DNA of 64,000 nucleotides, from NCBI GenBank assembly GCA_015067305.1, contig SVMT01000004.1:1-64000 (forward strand), written 5' to 3'. A model generated the notes under the pieces. That model saw nothing but the letters and a program-made list of their open reading frames with translations, had not been told where the DNA came from and ran no database searches. Of the stretch, positions 15,864-24,190 are shown in pieces (positions within the stretch are counted from its first letter, which is position 1; each line of letters begins with the position of its first letter). Both the position numbers and the translations under genes were made by a program. The DNA comes from Oscillospiraceae bacterium (GTDB taxonomy: Bacteria; Bacillota; Clostridia; Oscillospirales; UBA644).

Positions 15864-17327
15864 ATGAAAGTTTTAGCATTTGACTTCGGAGCGTCAAGCG
15901 GGCGTGCGATATTGGGCGTTTATGAAAACGGCTCTTTAAAAACAGAAGAGATCCACCGTTTTTCAAATGACCCTGTTACTGTAAACGGCACTTTTTATTG
16001 GGATATCCTCCGTCTCTTTTTTGAGATAAAACAGGGTATTACAAAATGCGTTGCAGCAGGTCACGGTGATATTTCAAGTATTGCCATTGACACATGGGGT
16101 GTTGACTTCGGTCTCCTTGATAAAGACGGCAGACTTTTGGAAAACCCTGTAAACTATCGTGACAGCCGTACTGACGGTATTCCCGAAAAAGCGTTTGAAA
16201 AGGTTCCCGCAGCGGAAATGTATGCCAAAACAGGTATACAGTTCATGAAATTCAATACGGTCTTCCAGCTCTATTATCTGGCGACCGAAAGACCCGATCT
16301 TCTGGAAAGAGCAGAAACATTCCTCTTTATTCCCGACCTTCTGGCGTATTTCCTCACGGGTGTGAAGTCCTGTGAATATACGATCGCTTCCACATCTCAG
16401 CTTCTTGATGCCGAAAAACGTGATTGGGATCTTGATCTTATGGGGAAATTGGGAATAAGAACGGATATATTCCCCAAGATCGTAAAACCAGGCTCTGTAA
16501 AAGGAAAACTTTCTCCCGAACTCTGTGAAGAACTCGGTGTAAAAGATGTTGATATTATCGCTTGTGCGTCACATGATACCGCTTCTGCCGTAGTTTCTGC
16601 ACCTATTAAAAAGGGAGAAAAAAGCTGTTATATTTCCTGCGGTACATGGTCCCTTCTTGGTGCAGAGCTCGATGAACCTATCCTTACGGATGAAAGTTTA
16701 AGATTGAACTTCACAAATGAAGGCGGTTACGATAATACTATCAGATATCTGAAAAACATTTCAGGTCTTTGGCTTATGCAGGAAACACGCAGACAGTGGA
16801 TAAGGGAAGGGGAGAATATCTCTTTCAAAGATATAGATAAGATGCTCGAAACTGAAGTTTCCGCAAATGTTTATATCAATCCAGACAATGACGATTTCGT
16901 TGCTCCCGGTAATATGCCGAGAAGAATTAACGAATTCCTTAAGTCCACAGGTCAGGATATTCCCAAAACAAAGGGGCAGACAGCACTTTGTATTCTCGAA
17001 AGTCTTGCGCTTACTTACAAATATTATATAACTTCACTTGAAAAGCTTCTCGGCTGTGAATTTGATGCCGTTCATCTTATAGGCGGTGGTGTTCAGGATG
17101 TGAATCTCTGTAAATTTACTGCTGCAGCAACGGGTAAGACTGTTACTGCAGGACCTATAGAAGCTACGGCTCTCGGAAATATAGCTGTTCAGCTTATTGC
17201 AAAGGGTGCTGTTTCAGATATGGATGAGGCACGAACCATGCTTGGTGAACTCAAGTATTACGAACCTGAGAATACCGAAGAATGGAACAAAAAATACGAA
17301 GCTTACATCAAGCTTTGCAGAAGTTAA
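15864..17327 (+). CDS. rhaB: rhamnulokinase (FGGY family)
   Basis: 487 aa. ATP-dependent phosphorylation of L-rhamnulose in rhamnose catabolism. The FGGY-kinase N-terminal loop AFDFGASSGRAILG and the RhaB-type segments TWGVDFGLLD, VNYRDSRTDGIPE, SCGTWSLLGAELDEP and HLIGGGVQDVNLCKFTAAATGK are present. A two-codon upstream TTG is open, but ATG 15864 is the natural start. rhaA and rhaD are not nearby. It is followed 14 bp later by the pepV-like gene, probably cotranscribed. Confidence 0.92.
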   Translation: MKVLAFDFGASSGRAILGVYENGSLKTEEIHRFSNDPVTVNGTFYWDILRLFFEIKQGITKCVAAGHGDISSIAIDTWGVDFGLLDKDGRLLENPVNYRDSRTDGIPEKAFEKVPAAEMYAKTGIQFMKFNTVFQLYYLATERPDLLERAETFLFIPDLLAYFLTGVKSCEYTIASTSQLLDAEKRDWDLDLMGKLGIRTDIFPKIVKPGSVKGKLSPELCEELGVKDVDIIACASHDTASAVVSAPIKKGEKSCYISCGTWSLLGAELDEPILTDESLRLNFTNEGGYDNTIRYLKNISGLWLMQETRRQWIREGENISFKDIDKMLETEVSANVYINPDNDDFVAPGNMPRRINEFLKSTGQDIPKTKGQTALCILESLALTYKYYITSLEKLLGCEFDAVHLIGGGVQDVNLCKFTAAATGKTVTAGPIEATALGNIAVQLIAKGAVSDMDEARTMLGELKYYEPENTEEWNKKYEAYIKLCRS

Positions 17328-17340
17328 GGGGGGGATGGAG

Positions 17341-18747
17341 ATGTATACCAAAATCATTGAAGCACTGAAACCCGAAATGATATCTTCTTTGGATACGCTC
17401 ATTTCCATTCCAAGTAAGAACGCTCCATCCATCGAAGGCTGTCCTTTCGGTAAAGATGTGAACGATGCTTTGGAATTTGTCACAAAACTTGCTTCCGATA
17501 TGGGATTTGAAGCTAGAAATCTCGGTTATTGTGCCGAAGTTAAATTCGGAAGTGGAAGTGAGAGAATTGACATTGCAGTTCATGTTGACGTTGTTCCCGA
17601 AGGTGACGGATGGGAAACAGACCCGTTCAAGTTAACTGAGATCAACGGAAATCTCTACGGAAGAGGTGCTCTTGATGACAAGGGACCGGCAATTTCCGTA
17701 CTGTATGCACTTAAAGCTATGAAGGATAACGGTCATGTTCCCAATAAGGAGATAAGACTTATTTTCGGCGGTGCTGAAGAAACGGGAATGTCTGATCTGA
17801 AACAGTATATTGCTGAAAACGGACTCCCTGATTTCGCAGTGTCTCCTGACAGCAGTTTCCCCGTAACGAATGCGGAACTCGGTGTTTGTTTTGGCAAGAT
17901 CCTTTTAGGTAAGGCTGAAAAGGGTGAAAAAGTTTCCCTCGTTTCGATAAACGGAGGTATCGCTTTTAACTGTGTTCCAGACAAATGTACAGCGGTCTTT
18001 AAATGTGCAAACGAAGAAATTTTTGATTCATTTATAAAGGCAATCGAATGTAAAAGAGATTCTCTTATGAATCTGAAAATTACTTCGGACAGAGAAAATC
18101 TTACCGTAGAAACTTACAACGAAGGAGTTTCTGTACACGGTTCTGTTCCCGAAACAGGCAGAAATGCTGTAAAAGATATCCTTTATTGTGTCAAGGAGAT
18201 ATTCGACAGCATCGGAGAGAAAAATTCTTTTGTTGATACTGTGACGAAGCTTCTTGAAGATACTCAGGGCAAAGGTCTCGGAATCTACTGCAAGGATGAG
18301 ATGTCCGGCGAAATATCAGTAAATATGGGTATGTGCAGATATGATGAGAAAAACGAAGAAAATTACGTAACTCTTGATATTCGTGTTCCCGTATCTATAG
18401 ATGTTTACGGAATCAAACAGACTCTTGAAGAAGTATGCGCTGCAAACGGTGCGAAATTTGATCTTCATCAGATCGATATCGGAACATATATGCCTGCTGA
18501 CAATAAATATCTCAAGAGCCTTGCCGAAAGTTACGAAAAGGTAACAGGCAAAAAAGCAGAGATGCTTTGTGCAAGAGGAGTTACATATGCAAAGAGTTTT
18601 GAAGGCAGAGGCGTTGCTTTCGGACCCATTGAAGAAGGTACAGATCAGGGCGGCGGACTCCACAGTACAGGAGAATTCATCAATAAAGATGCATTCTTCA
18701 AAATGGCGGAGATCTACGCTGAAGTATTGACAGGTCTGACTAAATAA
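17341..18747 (+). CDS. pepV: PepV/Sapep-type metal-dependent dipeptidase (M20)
   Basis: 468 aa. M20 metallopeptidase: AVHVDVVPEGDGWETDPF (first metal His/Asp), GRGALDDKGPAIS (bridging Asp), GGAEETGMSD (catalytic Glu pair), PDSSFP and, near the C-terminus, GGGLHSTGEF (last His). The large lid domain gives PepV-like rather than smaller M20 length. It hydrolyses dipeptides in the cytoplasm. Start choice: ATG 17335 and ATG 17341 are both in frame after the SD AAGGGGGGG; 17341 gives the better spacing. No obvious strong terminator follows. Confidence 0.9.
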   Translation: MYTKIIEALKPEMISSLDTLISIPSKNAPSIEGCPFGKDVNDALEFVTKLASDMGFEARNLGYCAEVKFGSGSERIDIAVHVDVVPEGDGWETDPFKLTEINGNLYGRGALDDKGPAISVLYALKAMKDNGHVPNKEIRLIFGGAEETGMSDLKQYIAENGLPDFAVSPDSSFPVTNAELGVCFGKILLGKAEKGEKVSLVSINGGIAFNCVPDKCTAVFKCANEEIFDSFIKAIECKRDSLMNLKITSDRENLTVETYNEGVSVHGSVPETGRNAVKDILYCVKEIFDSIGEKNSFVDTVTKLLEDTQGKGLGIYCKDEMSGEISVNMGMCRYDEKNEENYVTLDIRVPVSIDVYGIKQTLEEVCAANGAKFDLHQIDIGTYMPADNKYLKSLAESYEKVTGKKAEMLCARGVTYAKSFEGRGVAFGPIEEGTDQGGGLHSTGEFINKDAFFKMAEIYAEVLTGLTK

Positions 18748-18802
18748 GTACATTTTTATTTAATCATAATAAAAAATAATTTTAATGAAGGAGTGTTTTT
18801 TA

Positions 18803-20545
18803 ATGAGAAAAACAAAAATTTTCGGAAAAGTTCTTAGCGCAGCACTCACTCTCGCTATCTTCTTTTCTATGGCAATCCCCGCATTTGCGGCTTCAACAAA
18901 CCATTCAAAAGCAAGCTTCGAGATCGTAAGCTGCGAACCCTATGCAAGCGTTTCAAACTATATGAAGATCACATATAGAGTTGTTATGTCCTGCAAAGAC
19001 CTTGCTTGTCTCAAGAACGCAACAGTTAAAGTTGACGGCAACTACCTTTCTTACTACAACTTCCAGCCGACAGCTGACGGCAAATATGTTTACGAAGGTG
19101 TTGCATATAAGTTCAACACAGCTACAAGCACATTGAAACTTGAAGTTATTGATCTTCACGTTCAGATGTCCACAGGCAAACAGACAGAAACTATCTATGT
19201 TAAGGATATTGTAAATACATATCCCAAGATCTATGTTTCCAGTATCGGTTCTGGTCTCGGACTTCTCGGCAGCACAGTTATCTCCCTCAGCGCAACAGAT
19301 AACGACGGTATCAAGAGCGTTGCAGTAAACGGTAAAGTTATTGCAAACGAAATCAAAACAGAAGGTAAAAAGACTTTCAGCATGATCTATGATGTATATG
19401 TTGACGGCTTCTATTCTGTTGTTGTTACAGACGTAAACGGTAACAAAACAAATGCTTATTTCACAGTTGAAGACGGTGAGATCACAACTCAGAGCGCAGG
19501 TTCTTACCCCATTGGTGGTGACCTCAACACTTACATTCCTTTCTACTATTATTTCGGCTATTCCAGCCTTGCTGAAATGATGGAAGAAAACCCCATGCTC
19601 TATTACTACTATATCTATCAGAACTATGACGGTGATATTTCCAATCTTTATCCCTTCTATCCTTCTCTTCCCAATGTACCCTCTTATCCTTCTGTAAACT
19701 ATCCTACGATCAATATCCCCGGTATGAACTTCCCCTCATTCTCTATTCCTGAATTTGGAAAAGATGATAACAGTGCTTATATCTGGTATCTTTACATGTC
19801 CGGTATGCTTGATTCAGAGATCTTCGATATGAATGATCCTATGAGTTACTACTATCTTATGTTGATGCTTAAAGGCAATGAAAACTTCGATTCCGAAGCT
19901 TTCTCCAACATGCTTCTTTATAAATACATCTACGGTAACGCTATTGCTTTCACAGACGGTAACAAGATCATCGTTTCTGAAGTTGAAGATACACACAAGC
20001 TCACAGCTCCCGCTATTGCAAACGATAAAAACGCTAACTATCAGTGGCAGAAGCTCGTTATGGGCAAATGGGTAAATATCTTTGGTGCTAACGAAAAGGA
20101 TTACACACTTGATTCTATCGTTAACGGTGAAAGATACAGAGTTGTAATTTCCGGTAACTACTACTATTCTGTACTCACATCTTCCGTATATATTGGCGGC
20201 AAAACAGGTGTTACAGAAGTTAAACCCTCTGAACCCGTAGTTCCCGAAACACCTTCCGTACCCTCTGTTCCTTCTGAACCTTCCAAAGAATTCACAGCTG
20301 AAGACATTACTATCAAGGGTCTTACAGTTCCCATGTTCTCCGTAAAAGTTGGTTCCTCTGTTGACCTCATCCCCAACTGCATGGGTTATTGGTCCATCAA
20401 CGGTGATGTTGTAAGCTCCGATTCCAACTTTGGTATCATTAAACTTACAGGCGTTAAAGCAGGTAATACGGTTATTACATACACAGGCTTTGACGGCGAA
20501 GGCAACATGGCAACAAAGATCTTCTACGTTCAGGTTACTGAATAA
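18803..20545 (+). CDS. large secreted Tyr-rich protein with C-terminal Ig-like (BIG2-type) domain
   Basis: 580 aa from ATG 18803 (SD AAGGAG, 18788-18793). Signal peptide about 1-32 ending IPAFAAS. An N-terminal beta-rich region is followed by an Ig-like stretch (IKSVAVNGKVIANEI), then low-complexity Tyr/Pro-rich sequence (YYYYIYQNYDG, repeated YPSxP motifs), another beta domain, a Pro linker (PSVPSVPSEPSKE) and a final domain ending GVKAGNTVITYTGFD, similar to bacterial Ig-like group 2 folds. No anchor motif. Codon use is strongly biased (CTC, AAC, TTC, CCC) as in pckG, suggesting an abundant extracellular or surface-layer-type protein. Function unknown. Confidence 0.75.
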   Translation: MRKTKIFGKVLSAALTLAIFFSMAIPAFAASTNHSKASFEIVSCEPYASVSNYMKITYRVVMSCKDLACLKNATVKVDGNYLSYYNFQPTADGKYVYEGVAYKFNTATSTLKLEVIDLHVQMSTGKQTETIYVKDIVNTYPKIYVSSIGSGLGLLGSTVISLSATDNDGIKSVAVNGKVIANEIKTEGKKTFSMIYDVYVDGFYSVVVTDVNGNKTNAYFTVEDGEITTQSAGSYPIGGDLNTYIPFYYYFGYSSLAEMMEENPMLYYYYIYQNYDGDISNLYPFYPSLPNVPSYPSVNYPTINIPGMNFPSFSIPEFGKDDNSAYIWYLYMSGMLDSEIFDMNDPMSYYYLMLMLKGNENFDSEAFSNMLLYKYIYGNAIAFTDGNKIIVSEVEDTHKLTAPAIANDKNANYQWQKLVMGKWVNIFGANEKDYTLDSIVNGERYRVVISGNYYYSVLTSSVYIGGKTGVTEVKPSEPVVPETPSVPSVPSEPSKEFTAEDITIKGLTVPMFSVKVGSSVDLIPNCMGYWSINGDVVSSDSNFGIIKLTGVKAGNTVITYTGFDGEGNMATKIFYVQVTE

Positions 20546-20570
20546 TTCTATATTGAACAGTATGATTTTA

Positions 20571-20603
20571 ATTCCCGTCTCAAATAGAGGCGGGAATTTT
20601 TTT
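20571..20603 (+). terminator. terminator of the Tyr-rich secreted protein gene
   Basis: Eleven-bp stem ATTCCCGTCTC/GAGGCGGGAAT (one G-U), 5-nt loop, T7 run. Confidence 0.9.
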
Positions 20604-20676
20604 GCTACTGTCACTTATCTGTAATTTTAATGTACCTCCCCCGTATAAATTGTCAATAAAAGTTTTAATTTACTCA

Positions 20677-20705
20677 TTGACTTTGAAGTTTCGTTGTGGT
20701 ATACT
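20677..20705 (+). promoter_or_regulatory. promoter of SGNH lipoprotein gene
   Basis: TTGACT, 17 bp, TATACT, about 40 bp before the start codon. Confidence 0.75.
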
Positions 20706-20744
20706 TATCTCGGAAATAAATAGTAGCAATAAGGAGAAATTATA

Positions 20745-21911
20745 ATGAAACGATATTTAGCTGTGATCCTTTGTGTTATAATAATAGTTATAGGGCTTGC
20801 ATCTTGCAATAATGGGGAGAATCCTGAAATACTCAGTTTTATTCCTGAGAATGATGATAATTCAAGAAGCATTGCAGATCTTTGCGCTTCAAAAAAGAAC
20901 ATTACAGTTGGTTTTATTGGAGGTTCAGTTACTGAGGGTAATACATATTCAGCAAGCTTTGTGGAATATTTAAGTGAAACTTATCCCGATAATAATTTTA
21001 CCCAAAAAAATGTAGGTATTGGTGGTACAACTTCCGTTTTTGGGGTTCATCGAATTGATGATCAGCTTGTGCAGTATAACCCTGATATCGTTTTTGTTGA
21101 ATTTAGTGTTAACGATAGTTCTGATAAGGTTGAAATATATTCCCAATGTATGGAAGGTATTATCAGAAAAATTCTGCGTAATGATGCCGGTACTTTAATT
21201 GTGTTTGTTGGTACAGGAAACAGTACTTATGTTTCCAATTATGAGAACGGTACTTTGCCTGAAATAGTTGCGGCTCATATGGCTGTCGCAGAGCACTACA
21301 ATGTTCCGTATATCAATGTTGGCAAAGAGCTTTTGACTCATATCTCAAATTCCGAAGAAGATGATTGGTATTACTATTTCCAGGATGGTGTTCATACCAA
21401 TAGTAATGGGGGAGCTTTCTATTCTGATGTAATGGAACAGTATTTGTCAGATTATAAATTTGATATTAAATATAAAGAAGAACCCCTTACTTCAAATGAT
21501 TTTGAAAATGCAGATTTGTTTGATTCAAGAAATTATCTGACAGAACCATGGGTCGTTCGCAGTAATGATATGCTTGGAAAAATTTCAGAATATAATCATT
21601 GTCTGTATTCTAAAGAGGTCGGAGCTACTCTCGAATTTGATTTTCATGGTACGTTGTTTGGGTTCTATTGTCGATTTGATAATGATTCAGGGATTTTAGA
21701 GTACAGTATTGATGGTGGTGAGTGGAAACAGTATTCTTTGTATTCTGATTTCTATACAATTCATGGTAAGGAGCTTGTTGGCTTTGCAGATGTTGAGTAT
21801 GGTCTTGAGAATACAAAACATCATATTGTTCTGCGAATTTCTGAGGATAAGAATCCGGAATCAAGAGGGAATACAATCAGTATCGGTGCATTTACTTTCT
21901 CCGGAGAATAA
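20745..21911 (+). CDS. SGNH/GDSL-type hydrolase lipoprotein
   Basis: 388 aa. A lipoprotein signal peptide with lipobox GLASC (lipidated C21). SGNH hydrolase block I FIGGSVTEG (nucleophile S61), block III-like VFVGTGNST, and the Asp/His block DGVHTNSNGG. The roughly 130-residue C-terminal region (LEFDFHGTLFGFYCRF) looks like a beta-sandwich accessory domain, as in CE2/CE3-like acetylesterases. Probably deacetylates polysaccharides at the cell surface. SD AAGGAG. Codon use is more A/T-rich than the preceding gene. Confidence 0.82.
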   Translation: MKRYLAVILCVIIIVIGLASCNNGENPEILSFIPENDDNSRSIADLCASKKNITVGFIGGSVTEGNTYSASFVEYLSETYPDNNFTQKNVGIGGTTSVFGVHRIDDQLVQYNPDIVFVEFSVNDSSDKVEIYSQCMEGIIRKILRNDAGTLIVFVGTGNSTYVSNYENGTLPEIVAAHMAVAEHYNVPYINVGKELLTHISNSEEDDWYYYFQDGVHTNSNGGAFYSDVMEQYLSDYKFDIKYKEEPLTSNDFENADLFDSRNYLTEPWVVRSNDMLGKISEYNHCLYSKEVGATLEFDFHGTLFGFYCRFDNDSGILEYSIDGGEWKQYSLYSDFYTIHGKELVGFADVEYGLENTKHHIVLRISEDKNPESRGNTISIGAFTFSGE

Positions 21912-21921
21912 TAAAAAATAC

Positions 21922-21953
21922 TCCCGTTTTCCTGAATGGAAGCGGGATTTTTT
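21922..21953 (+). terminator. terminator of SGNH gene
   Basis: Stem TCCCG-TTTTCC/GGAAGCGGGA with one irregularity, then T6; 10 bp after the stop. Confidence 0.8.
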
Positions 21954-22014
21954 ATAGATAATATTGCCGTCACATAAATTTCACTATTTTCCGATTAAAT
22001 TGATGAAATAGGGG

Positions 22015-22043
22015 TTGACAAATTACAAAAACAGTGGTATAAT
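22015..22043 (+). promoter_or_regulatory. promoter of the aro operon
   Basis: TTGACA, 17 bp, TATAAT; full consensus. The expected start near 22050 leaves a leader RNA of about 220 nt. Confidence 0.88.
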
Positions 22044-22090
22044 ATCCATGTGTATTAAAAGAACACACAAATATTAAGGTTGGTATCAGT

Positions 22091-22153
22091 ATGAATAAGA
22101 AAATCTATACAGCTGCATATTACTTTAGCTATTACTTTTACTTTAGACAGTAA
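22091..22153 (+). CDS. Tyr/Phe-rich leader peptide of the aro operon
   Basis: A 20-codon ORF, ATG to TAA, too short for ordinary gene calling. Of its 20 residues six are Tyr and three Phe, eight of them in the run YYFSYYFYF near the end. It is preceded by AAGG about 11 nt upstream and lies between the operon promoter and a terminator hairpin 67 nt after its stop. This is the layout of ribosome-mediated attenuation: scarcity of charged tRNA-Tyr or tRNA-Phe would stall the ribosome over this run and change folding downstream. The operon makes exactly these two amino acids. No homologue was searched. Confidence 0.85.
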   Translation: MNKKIYTAAYYFSYYFYFRQ

Positions 22154-22219
22154 ATTTAATAGTTAGTTCTGCTGCGTATAAGATATTTTCATCATACCGA
22201 TAATAAAAAGATTAGATGG

Positions 22220-22248
22220 GTCTTGCAGGGAGTTTGCAAGACTTTTTT
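22220..22248 (+). terminator. attenuator terminator before aroF
   Basis: Perfect 8-bp stem GTCTTGCA/TGCAAGAC, 7-nt loop, T6 run, ending 22 bp before aroF. A competing antiterminator pairing is visible: CTGC-(GTAT)-AAGA at 22172-22183 with TCTTGCAG at 22221-22228, with a 4-nt bulge. Confidence 0.85.
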
Positions 22249-22270
22249 ATTTTAAAAGGAGAAATTTATC

Positions 22271-23293
22271 ATGATCGTAGTACTTAAACCACAAAGTGAA
22301 CAGAGCCAGGTCGAAAACCTTATAAATTGGCTTAAAGAACAGAATGTTGATGTCCATATTTCCGAAGGTCATTTCCAGACCGTTCTTGGACTTATCGGTG
22401 ATACAGCAAAAATTGACGACGATTTGGTAGCTTCTCTTGAAATAGTAGAGACTGTTAAGCGTGTCAGCGAACCTTTCAAGAGTGCAAACAGAAAATTCCA
22501 TCCCGATGATTCTATTATAGATATCAGCGGCGTAAAGATCGGTGGCGGTAACTTTGCAATTATCGCAGGTCCGTGTTCTGTTGAAAGTGAAGCTCAGATG
22601 ATCGAAGTATCCACTAAAGTTAAAGCTGCAGGTGCAAAACTTCTTCGTGGCGGTGCTTTCAAGCCCAGAACTTCACCCTATGATTTCCAGGGTCTTAAAG
22701 CTGAAGGTATTGAACTCCTTCTCGAAGCTAAAAAAGTTACAGGTATGCCAATCGTAACAGAAATCATGAATGCAAATCATCTTCCTCTTTTTGAACATGT
22801 CGATGTTATTCAGGTCGGTGCGAGAAATATGCAGAACTTTGAACTTCTCAAAGAACTTGGAAAAACCAATAAGACTATTCTTCTTAAAAGGGGTCTTGCA
22901 AGCACTCTTAAAGAAATGCTTATGAGTGCTGAATATATCATGGCAGGCGGTAACGAAAATGTGATCCTTTGTGAGAGAGGTATCCGTACATACGAAACAT
23001 ACACAAGAAATACTCTTGACCTTTCCGCTGTTCCCATGCTTCGTGAACTTACACATCTTCCCATCATTGTTGACCCAAGCCATGCAACAGGTCTTTCCAG
23101 ACTCGTTAAACCCATGGCTATGGCGGCAGCAGCTTGCGGTGCTGACGGTCTTATGATCGAAGTTCATAATAATCCCAAAGCTGCACTTTGTGACGGTGCT
23201 CAGTCTCTTACTCCCGAACAGTTTGCCGACGTTGCTAAGAGAGTTGAAGCTATCCGTGAAGTAGTCAAAGCAGAATATGATCCTACATTTTAA
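22271..23293 (+). CDS. aroF: 3-deoxy-7-phosphoheptulonate (DAHP) synthase with regulatory domain
   Basis: 340 aa. Condenses PEP and erythrose-4-phosphate, the first shikimate-pathway step. The N-terminal 70 residues (MIVVLKPQSEQSQVENLINWL) form the ferredoxin-like regulatory domain of type I-beta enzymes (Thermotoga-like), which mediates feedback by Tyr/Phe in characterised members. The barrel has IAGPCSVESEAQM, LRGGAFKPRTSPYDFQG, LKRGLASTLKEM, CERGIRTYE and VDPSHATG. SD AAAGGAG, first structural gene after the attenuator. Confidence 0.95.
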   Translation: MIVVLKPQSEQSQVENLINWLKEQNVDVHISEGHFQTVLGLIGDTAKIDDDLVASLEIVETVKRVSEPFKSANRKFHPDDSIIDISGVKIGGGNFAIIAGPCSVESEAQMIEVSTKVKAAGAKLLRGGAFKPRTSPYDFQGLKAEGIELLLEAKKVTGMPIVTEIMNANHLPLFEHVDVIQVGARNMQNFELLKELGKTNKTILLKRGLASTLKEMLMSAEYIMAGGNENVILCERGIRTYETYTRNTLDLSAVPMLRELTHLPIIVDPSHATGLSRLVKPMAMAAAACGADGLMIEVHNNPKAALCDGAQSLTPEQFADVAKRVEAIREVVKAEYDPTF

Positions 23294-23323
23294 TCTTAAA
23301 GAAATATAATTGAGGCGAATACC

Positions 23324-24190
23324 ATGAAAAACACTTCGGAAACCATTAAGATCGGTATTGTAGGTCTTGGACTTATCGGTGGTTCCTTTGCGAAGGCACT
23401 TGTTAAAAATGAAAAATATACAGTTCTTGCTTATGACATAGATACTGTTTCACTGCATTATGCGCAGATGACCAATGCTATAGACGGCGAATTGAATGAG
23501 GAAAATCTTAGCGAATGTGATTTTGTTTTGATCTCACTTTATCCTTTGGCGGCAGTTGAATATATGCAGAAAAATGCTGCTAAATTCAAGCAAAATGCTG
23601 TCGTGATAGACACTGTAGGTACAAAGCGTGAGATATGTGAAACAGGTTTTAAGCTGGCTGAAGGAAACGGCTTTATTTTCGTGGGCGGACATCCTATGGC
23701 AGGAACTCAGTTCTCAGGATTCAAACATTCAAGAGAAACACTTTTTAACAATGCTACAATGATCATAACTCCCAAAAAAAATGAAGATCTCCGCATTTTG
23801 GATTCCGTTAAAAAGCTTATGTTAGACTGCGGTTTTGCAAAAATGAATGTAACAGATGCTGAAACTCACGATGAGATAATTGCATATACATCTCAGCTTG
23901 CTCATGTGGTCTCAAATGCTTATGTAAAAAGTCCTACAGCTCTCCGTCATAAAAATTTCTCCGCGGGAAGCTATAAAGATTTGACCAGAGTCGCAAGACT
24001 TAACGAAGTGATGTGGACGGAGCTTTTCTTTGAAAACAGAGAAAATTTGCTCAGGGAACTTGATTCTGTTATCGGCAGTCTTGAAAAATACAGAAATGCT
24101 CTCCGTGACGGGAACAGAGATGAGATGAAAGAGCTTCTGAAAGAAGGAAGAGAAATCAAGGAAAGGACGCTCTATTATGAGAAGAATTAA
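23324..24190 (+). CDS. tyrA: prephenate dehydrogenase
   Basis: 288 aa. Oxidative decarboxylation of prephenate to 4-hydroxyphenylpyruvate (Tyr branch). Rossmann loop IVGLGLIGGSFAKAL, then VIDTVGTKREI, GGHPMAGTQFSGF and HDEIIAYTSQLAHVVSNA, all characteristic of TyrA. No ACT or chorismate mutase domain is attached; the mutase is on PheA in this operon. Its 3' end overlaps aroB by 14 bp. Confidence 0.94.
   Translation: MKNTSETIKIGIVGLGLIGGSFAKALVKNEKYTVLAYDIDTVSLHYAQMTNAIDGELNEENLSECDFVLISLYPLAAVEYMQKNAAKFKQNAVVIDTVGTKREICETGFKLAEGNGFIFVGGHPMAGTQFSGFKHSRETLFNNATMIITPKKNEDLRILDSVKKLMLDCGFAKMNVTDAETHDEIIAYTSQLAHVVSNAYVKSPTALRHKNFSAGSYKDLTRVARLNEVMWTELFFENRENLLRELDSVIGSLEKYRNALRDGNRDEMKELLKEGREIKERTLYYEKN

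Larger units (their letters stand above)
21912..22270. other. aro operon leader region, 359 bp
   Basis: Between the SGNH gene and aroF. It holds the SGNH terminator, a consensus promoter, a short 5' hairpin (TGTGT/ACACA near 22049-22067), the Tyr/Phe leader peptide, and a Rho-independent terminator just ahead of aroF. No T-box specifier or GGUGGNACCGCG-like motif is seen. Confidence 0.8.

Noticed and set aside
22044-22270. T-box riboswitch ahead of aroF
   Set aside because: Leader is only about 220 nt, has no GGUGGNACCGCG-like T-box bulge or specifier stem, and instead contains an SD-preceded Tyr/Phe ORF.
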